This document shows positions 5,337-6,726 of a stretch of 6,726 bases of DNA, in pieces (the first letter of the stretch is position 1; each line of letters opens with the position of its first letter). The DNA is from Lachnospiraceae bacterium UBA3711 (GTDB taxonomy: Bacteria > Bacillota > Clostridia > Lachnospirales > Lachnospiraceae). The stretch spans positions 27,719 through 34,444 of the forward strand of contig DFHY01000079.1 in the NCBI GenBank assembly GCA_002371345.1. The letters run 5' to 3'. Made by a program: the position numbers and the translations under genes. The notes under the pieces were generated by a model that was given only the letters and a program-made list of their open reading frames with translations, was not told where the DNA came from and searched no databases.

Positions 5337-6523
5337 TCTTCTTGCTTATCGGGTATTTCAACTGCCCCGATGTAGTTCCAGTAGATTACGATAGTTTGTT
5401 TTTTCGTCCGTGTGCCGGGGACTTTTTCCGGCTGCAGAACTTCGATTCTCTCCACAAATGAGCGGATAATTTCGGCACTCAGTTCAGTGATGTCCGTGTA
5501 CTTATGAACCATTCCAAGGAAAGAATCCGTATTCAGCCTCTGTTCTTTAGCGGTATCAATGAACTCAGTCAGTTCCGCTTTGCGTGCCTTCAGCTGTTTT
5601 TGCTCAGCCTCATAGGATGCCGACATTCGAGCATACCGCTCGTCGCTGATTTTGCCCTCTACATTGTCCTCATAAAGCCGCTGCATGATCACATCCAGTT
5701 TTTCAATACGAGCTTCGGCCTGTGTCAGTTCACGATTACTGGCTCTCAGCTGGCGGTTTAGCTCTTTCTCGCTCTGCCGTGTAACCAGCTGAACGAAATC
5801 GGCTTCATGCTCTCGTGCGTAAGCGGTAATATGCCGCAGTTCCCGGAGCAGGATTTTCTCTACCTGAACATTATGGATTTGATGCGAGGTGCAGCCGCCC
5901 TTGATTTTCCGGTAGGTAGCACACACGAAATGTTCCTGTTCATGTGTCCATCCTCTGGCCCTGACCTGATACAGCTTGTCTCCGCAATCAGCACAGAACA
6001 GCATTCCGGACAAGATCGGCATTTCGCCCGTCGGAGTGAGCCGCCGTCTGGCGTCGCGGATACGCTGGACTATATCGAAGGTTTCCTGATCGATGATGGC
6101 TTCATGTGTATTCTCGAAAATCTGCCATTCTGACGGATCGTTCCATACCTTCTTCTTGCATTTGAAGGACTTTTTCCTAGTTTTGAAATTTACCGTATGC
6201 CCCAAGTACTCCTGTTTAATCAGGATGTCGGCTACCGTCCTTTGCTGCCAGAATCCGGGCTGTTCCGGTTCTTTCGCTGGCGTGCTGATTCCGATCGACC
6301 GAAAATGCTCAGATGGTGTAGGAATACCACGGCGCATCAGTTCTTTGGATATCTGTGACGGGCCTTTTCCTGCAACGCACATTTTAAAGATATCACGCAC
6401 AACAGGAGCAGCATCTTCATCGATGATCCAGTGGTTTTTATCCTTCGGGTCTTTCAGATATCCATATGGCGGATTCGTACATGCAGAATGATGAGAACCA
6501 GGGATCATACAGCACTCTGGCAT
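5327..6523 (-). pseudogene. Large serine recombinase/integrase, N-terminal catalytic domain missing
   Basis: The 398-residue open frame matches the C-terminal two thirds of clostridial large serine recombinases. The recombinase DNA-binding domain spans about residues 17-130, opening with TNPPYGYLKDPKDKNHWIIDEDAAPVVRDIF. A zinc ribbon follows with Cys177, Cys180, Cys201 and Cys211, then a charged coiled coil (about 245-325) and a DUF4368-like tail (SAEIIRSFVERIEVL to YIGAVEIP). Full-length relatives have about 520-560 residues and start with a resolvase domain carrying the nucleophilic serine; here that domain is absent. The first about 14 residues (MPECCMIPGSHHSAC) do not look like the family. 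The frame stays open upstream only to about 6574 and holds no resolvase motif. ATG 6523 has no ribosome binding site. It is therefore probably a decayed remnant of an ICE, transposon or prophage integrase, antisense to its neighbours. Strand exchange is not expected. Confidence 0.82.
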
Positions 6524-6565
6524 CTCAGGATGATATGGATCGATTCTAGAAGGGATAATCGTAGC

Positions 6566-6606
6566 TTGTTGTGACTATTGAAATTACAACAAAAATGATT
6601 TAAGAT
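6566..6606 (+). promoter_or_regulatory. Promoter with overlapping inverted repeat upstream of the second Rrf2 gene
   Basis: TTGAAA (6578-6583, 5/6 to the -35 consensus) is separated by 17 nt from TAAGAT (6601-6606, 4/6 to the -10 consensus). A perfect 7-bp inverted repeat, TTGTTGT (6566-6572) and ACAACAA (6586-6592), brackets the -35 box. The expected start near 6613 leaves a very short leader. The layout fits an autoregulated Rrf2 gene; the regulator bound is inferred. Confidence 0.55.
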
Positions 6607-6627
6607 AGAGTCGATGGAGGTGTCAGA

Positions 6628-6726
6628 ATGCAGATTTCAAGCAGATTTACAATAGCGGTTCATGTGCTTATAGCAATTGAAACATTTAAGAATGACCATA
6701 AAATCACCAGTGAATTTCTTGCGTCA
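6628..6726 (+). CDS. Rrf2-family transcriptional regulator, N-terminal fragment cut by the window edge
   Basis: Thirty-three codons are visible, beginning MQISSRFTIAVHVLIAIETF and ending SEFLAS at the window end. The opening pattern (M-Q-I-S-S-R-F-T-I-A-V-H-x-L) is characteristic of the YwnA-like branch of Rrf2 regulators, distinct from the M-V-S-T-K-G-R-Y opening of the IscR-like protein at 3665. GGAGG (6616-6620) lies 7 nt before ATG 6628, and a promoter with an inverted repeat precedes it. Whether it carries cysteines or what it senses cannot be seen, because the rest lies outside the window. It is divergent from the recombinase remnant and may control genes further right. Confidence 0.82.
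   Translation, partial: MQISSRFTIAVHVLIAIETFKNDHKITSEFLAS

Noticed and set aside
6480..6549. Plus-strand frame MQNDENQGSYSTLASQDDMDRF ending at TAG 6549, as a possible remnant gene tail
   Set aside because: It overlaps the recombinase frame, has no ribosome binding site, and I cannot match it to any family; the minus-strand reading is equally unrecognised.

Overview
The window looks like chromosomal DNA from a clostridial Firmicute, probably Lachnospiraceae-like. The reasons are strong AGGAGG-type ribosome binding sites, roughly balanced GC, heavy use of ATA and AGA/AGG codons, a minimal iscS-iscU pair without hscBA/fdx/iscA, and a clostridial-type large serine recombinase with a DUF4368-like tail. 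This is inferred from gene content and style, not from a database match.

Layout. (1) 63-1653: two plus-strand housekeeping-type genes, an NAD(P)-binding epimerase/dehydratase-family protein and a small DEDDh (DnaQ-like) exonuclease with a TTG start. (2) 1662-4081: an iron-sulfur cluster module. A TTGACA-17-TATGCT promoter and an overlapping 25-bp Rrf2/IscR-style operator precede iscS (cysteine desulfurase) and iscU (scaffold). After a 225-bp repeat-rich gap comes a cysteine-rich Rrf2 regulator of IscR type. (3) 4207-5139: cysK, O-acetylserine sulfhydrylase, directly behind the regulator. (4) 5140-6523: hairpins and terminators, then a minus-strand large serine recombinase that has lost its catalytic N-terminus, apparently the remnant of an integrated element. 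(5) 6566-6726: a promoter with an inverted repeat over its -35 box and the first 33 codons of a second Rrf2-family regulator.

How the genes fit together. CysK makes cysteine, IscS takes the sulfur from cysteine, IscU assembles the Fe-S cluster, and the Rrf2 protein carries four clustered cysteines that could hold such a cluster and sense supply. The operator at 1701-1725 covers the predicted start of iscSU transcription, so a feedback loop is the simplest reading. The order is iscS-iscU-rrf2-cysK, with the regulator behind rather than in front of its presumed target.

I see no wholly novel multi-gene system. The most useful second looks are the operator/promoter architecture at 1662-1725, the repeated leader DNA at 3453-3536, the regulator-cysK pairing, and the truncated recombinase with its junctions.
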